Shown piece by piece: positions 61,531 to 64,000 of a DNA stretch of 64,000 nt. Made by a program: the position numbers and the translations under genes. The stretch comes from Pseudomonas sp. FeN3W (GTDB lineage Bacteria > Pseudomonadota > Gammaproteobacteria > Pseudomonadales > Pseudomonadaceae): contig CP136010.1 of the NCBI GenBank assembly GCA_030263805.2, positions 1,565,001 through 1,629,000 of the forward strand. Direction: 5' to 3'. Every line of letters starts with the position of its first letter. The stretch's first letter is position 1. Under the pieces are notes generated by a model. The model saw only the letters and a list, made by a program, of their open reading frames with translations, was not told the DNA's origin and ran no database searches.

Positions 61531-61884
61531 CAACGGTTACTCCGACTCAATGGGAAATGCGGCATTCTAGCCCAGCAGACAAAAGCACAGCCATCGCCAT
61601 TAAGATCGAGGCGCAACGCCAACTATGCGCAACGACGCAAACGGCGCGGCCCGCAATCCCCCGGTTGTTATGCAGAGCATAAAAACCAACCGAAAAAAAC
61701 TTGTCCGATAAAACAGGCTTTCCGCTTGATTTAAGCCCTGCACGGCTGCATTAGCAGCTCTTAGCCTGCGTCACATATCCTTTCAAATAGTAGTGTGGCT
61801 TTTTTACAAGGCTATATTTACTTGCGGATTACGCAGGACTATGATTGCTGCCACTTGCGTTCAAACCTATCCCAAGGAAGTCAT
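61531..61884. other. Divergent control region purU-mvaT
   Basis: 354 bp, distinctly A/T-rich from about 61650 to 61860. It holds the mvaT promoter. AT-rich promoters of H-NS-like genes are often autoregulated; curved A/T tracts around 61798-61820 would fit MvaT binding, but that is inference. Confidence 0.6.
61817..61845 (+). promoter_or_regulatory. Candidate mvaT promoter
   Basis: TTTACT at 61817-61822 and TATGAT at 61840-61845 with a 17-bp spacer, about 40 bp before the ATG. Good -10 and spacing. Confidence 0.6.
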
Positions 61885-62265
61885 ATGTCACTTATCAATG
61901 AGTATCGCGCTACTGAAGAAGCCATCAAGGAACTTCAAGAGCGCCTGAAGTCGCTGTCCGAAGACGACAAGCTGAAAAAGGAACTGGAATTCGAAGGCAA
62001 GCTGCGCGAACTCATGGGTGAATACCAGAAGTCCCTGCGCGACATCATTGCCCTGCTCGATCCGGAGGCCTCTCGCAACAGCAAGAGCCCGCGCGCTGCA
62101 AAAGCTCCCGCGACCAGCAAGCGTGCCCGCCGCGTGAAGCAGTACAAAAACCCACACAGCGGTGAAGTGATTGAAACCAAAGGCGGCAATCACAAGACCC
62201 TGAAAGAATGGAAAGCCCAGTGGGGCTCCGACACCGTTGAAAGCTGGGCCACCCTTCTCGGCTAA
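61885..62265 (+). CDS. mvaT: MvaT-family H-NS-like xenogeneic silencer
   Basis: Pseudomonad H-NS-type nucleoid protein that silences AT-rich acquired DNA. ATG 61885 (AAGGAAG upstream) gives 126 residues. MSLINEYRATEEAIKELQERLKSLSEDDKLKKELEFEGKL is the oligomerising coiled coil. After a basic linker, the C-terminal DNA-binding domain VKQYKNPHSGEVIETKGGNHKTLKEWKAQWG contains the Gly-Gly-Asn pincer typical of MvaT/MvaU. Located between purU and sbcB as in P. aeruginosa. Confidence 0.96.
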   Translation: MSLINEYRATEEAIKELQERLKSLSEDDKLKKELEFEGKLRELMGEYQKSLRDIIALLDPEASRNSKSPRAAKAPATSKRARRVKQYKNPHSGEVIETKGGNHKTLKEWKAQWGSDTVESWATLLG

Positions 62266-62285
62266 GCGGCTACGGTTTTATAACG

Positions 62286-62335
62286 AACGCCGTTTCTCGA
62301 CATTAATCATTGATGTCGGGAAACGGCGTTTTTAT
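62286..62335. terminator. Strong Rho-independent terminator after mvaT
   Basis: AACGCCGTTTC-CGACAT pairs with ATGTCG-GAAACGGCGTT (18-bp stem, one mismatch) followed by TTTTATTT. It lies about 20 bp after the mvaT stop. Confidence 0.92.
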
Positions 62336-62402
62336 TTGTGCTGCACTCTTCCTCCCCAGCGCGAGTCAGGCGTAGCGCGCAAACATACGCCCTCCCGAAG
62401 CG

Positions 62403-63839
62403 TTAATTGCTCAAACGGTAACGCTCACGCAACCCCTGACCGTGCTCGCGCCATTGCTGCAACAGTTGGCGTTGCGCCGGTGTTGCACCGACCATGAATT
62501 GCTCGATATCCAACTCGAACTGCGCAAGCGTGTTGGGAGCGCCATATGCCCCATCGCTCAACCGCTGTTGGCAGAACTGACGCCATTGCGCTTGCTCGTC
62601 GACGGATAGCGCTTCGGGAAAGTTGCGCGCGCGATAACGAAATAGCAGCTCCTCGAGGCGGGCATCATCGAATCGAAACGGCTGTTTCGCCAGCTCCGCA
62701 GGTGACAGGCTACGGACCTGGTCGCATAGCCGCCGGTCCCGCTCCCCGAGAAAACCATCATATAGCTGCTGCTCCGGATCATCGGTGCCGGCGAAGCGCT
62801 CTTCGCGATAGATGTCTTCGAGCTTGGTGCTCCAGATCTGCCGCTGTTCTCGAAGCATTGCCGCACGTTCATGACAGAGCGACATATCCAGAGCAAGGCG
62901 CTGGATGTCTTCGGCGCGCAATACCTTGAGCGGCGCCACCACGGGACACTTGTTGACGTGCACCAGTTTCAAGGGCACCGGCAACTCGCCATCGGCGAGC
63001 TGGTCACGTCGGGTATACAGGCGCTGGCGCAGCGTTTCAGCCGTTTCCTGCAAGAGCGGCTCCGGTCCCGCCTGCAGATCGCAGACGATCAGCGCGTTGC
63101 GATTGCGCGGGTGCCAGCCCAGCGGCAGGACTACAGAGAGAAAATGCCGTGCAGCGGAGAAGCGGCCGGACACGTGCACCATGGGCTCCAGCAACCGGAT
63201 CTGCTCAAGCACCGCCTGCTTGCGGCGCAGGTTGTAGAGATAGTCGTACAGCCGCGGCTGGCGATCACGAATGAGTCTGGCCAGGGCGATGGTCGCCCGC
63301 ACATCGGATAGCGCGTCGTGCGCGTTCAGATGTTCCAGCCCATTGGCCACGCTCAGCCGCTCGAGTTTGAGCGTCACCCGTCCCTCTTCTTCAGGCCAGA
63401 TCAGGCCTTCCGGCCGCAGAGCATAGGCGGTGCGTATCAGATCGATCAGGTCCCAGCGGCTGTTGCCGCCCTGCCATTCACGGGCGTAAGGATCGTAGAA
63501 GTTGCGGTACAGGCTGTAGCGCGTCACTTCGTCGTCGAATCGCAGGCTGTTGTAACCGGCGCCGCAGGTGCCAGGCATCGACAGCTGTTGGTGCAGACGA
63601 TGAATGAACTCGGCCTCGCACACGCCCCTCTGCTCGAGGGTCGCCGGGGTGATTCCAGTGACCAGGCAGGCCGCCGGATGCGGAAGGATATCGTCCGAGG
63701 GGCGGCAATAGATGTTCAGTGGCTCGCCGATTTCCTCGAGCGCCTCGTTGGTGCGGATACCCGCCACCTGCAACGGACGGTCGCGGCTGGGCGAGATCCC
63801 TGTGGTTTCGAAGTCGTACCAGAAGATGCTTGAATTCAC
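62403..63839 (-). CDS. sbcB: Exodeoxyribonuclease I
   Basis: 3'-5' single-strand DNA exonuclease used in recombination and mismatch repair. 478 residues from GTG 63839 (AAGGA upstream). DEDDh motifs: WYDFETTGISPSRDRPLQVAG (Asp/Glu), GYNSLRFDDEVTRYSLYRNFYDPY and LNAHDALSDVRATIALARLI. The C-terminal ExoI SH3-like and helical domains include VHVNKCPVVAPLKVL. The remaining 160 bp to the window end shows no gene I can support. Confidence 0.96.
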   Translation of the reverse strand: MNSSIFWYDFETTGISPSRDRPLQVAGIRTNEALEEIGEPLNIYCRPSDDILPHPAACLVTGITPATLEQRGVCEAEFIHRLHQQLSMPGTCGAGYNSLRFDDEVTRYSLYRNFYDPYAREWQGGNSRWDLIDLIRTAYALRPEGLIWPEEEGRVTLKLERLSVANGLEHLNAHDALSDVRATIALARLIRDRQPRLYDYLYNLRRKQAVLEQIRLLEPMVHVSGRFSAARHFLSVVLPLGWHPRNRNALIVCDLQAGPEPLLQETAETLRQRLYTRRDQLADGELPVPLKLVHVNKCPVVAPLKVLRAEDIQRLALDMSLCHERAAMLREQRQIWSTKLEDIYREERFAGTDDPEQQLYDGFLGERDRRLCDQVRSLSPAELAKQPFRFDDARLEELLFRYRARNFPEALSVDEQAQWRQFCQQRLSDGAYGAPNTLAQFELDIEQFMVGATPAQRQLLQQWREHGQGLRERYRLSN

Positions 63840-64000
63840 GGGAGAGTCCTTCTCGATCAGCGCGGCAGTCTATCAGCCAGGGCGGCACATCGCCGCGTGC
63901 GTGCAGCCGATCTACCTGCGCGGCTTTTGGGTATGCGAACGACATCCTGCAAAGAAGCAGGCACTTCGCCATAATCACACCCCATCGGCTCGCCCACCTC

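Noticed and set aside
61980..61995. Additional GAATTC hexamer (within mvaT) as a regulator site
   Set aside because: GAATTC also occurs inside genes such as mvaT and sbcB without the AT-rich palindromic arms; only sites with extended symmetry in gaps were kept.

Overview
The window is a chromosomal segment of a high-GC gammaproteobacterium of the family Pseudomonadaceae, most likely the Stutzerimonas (Pseudomonas) stutzeri group. The main reasons are an MvaT-type silencer next to purU and sbcB, the argG-motY-pyrC-rnt block, the rpsP-rimM-trmD-rplS plus ffh plus purT plus purL order, and a stand-alone gene for a bifunctional AlgA-type enzyme. All of these match gene orders I know from Pseudomonas. 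The species call is inference. I see no rRNA, tRNA, CRISPR array, insertion sequence or phage gene.

Layout. 1-335: 5' part of a small secreted Tyr/Arg/Pro-rich protein leaving the left edge. 558-7842: rnfABCDGE-nth, a membrane electron-transfer complex in a tightly coupled operon; RnfC carries an expanded C-terminal repeat domain. 7951-12732: a small acidic protein, glyoxalase I, argininosuccinate synthase, flagellar MotY, dihydroorotase and RNase T. 12923-24060: an 11-kb accessory block. Seven genes read leftwards as one apparent operon: a TRAP carboxylate transporter (P, Q, M), a crotonase-family protein, a family III CoA-transferase, a serine-glyoxylate-type aminotransferase and an FAD/Fe-S 2-hydroxyacid dehydrogenase. 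A GlcG/HbpS-family gene and a divergent GntR/FCD regulator follow. AT-rich palindromes centred on GAATTC lie in three gaps of this block and are candidate operators. This is the least ordinary part of the window and looks like an undescribed organic-acid catabolic unit.

24234-29492: thrC, hom, a GFA-family protein, dsbC and xerD; thrC is bracketed by heptanucleotide repeat arrays. 29684-33208: the ribosome-biogenesis operon rpsP-rimM-trmD-rplS and ffh. 33446-40000: a CcsA-like membrane protein, a CNNM/CorC-type protein, purT, a DUF1289 protein, a gamma carbonic anhydrase homologue, two divergent Nudix hydrolases, an L,D-transpeptidase and a NIF3-like protein. 40128-48335: purL and a polar amino-acid ABC transporter (aapJQMP). 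48677-56081: a carboxylesterase, rhlB, a 54-residue membrane protein, moaCDE, a PIN-PhoH ATPase, a CDF metal exporter and yaaA. 56870-63839: an algA-type sugar-nucleotide gene after a long gene-free leader, two overlapping small ORFs, a HerA-like ATPase with a small upstream partner, purU, mvaT and sbcB.

Most of the window is core metabolism: purines (purT, purL, purU), pyrimidines (pyrC), arginine, threonine, molybdopterin, translation and RNA turnover. The 12.9-24.1 kb block appears to be an insertion relative to the P. aeruginosa order, because rnt and thrC are not neighbours there.
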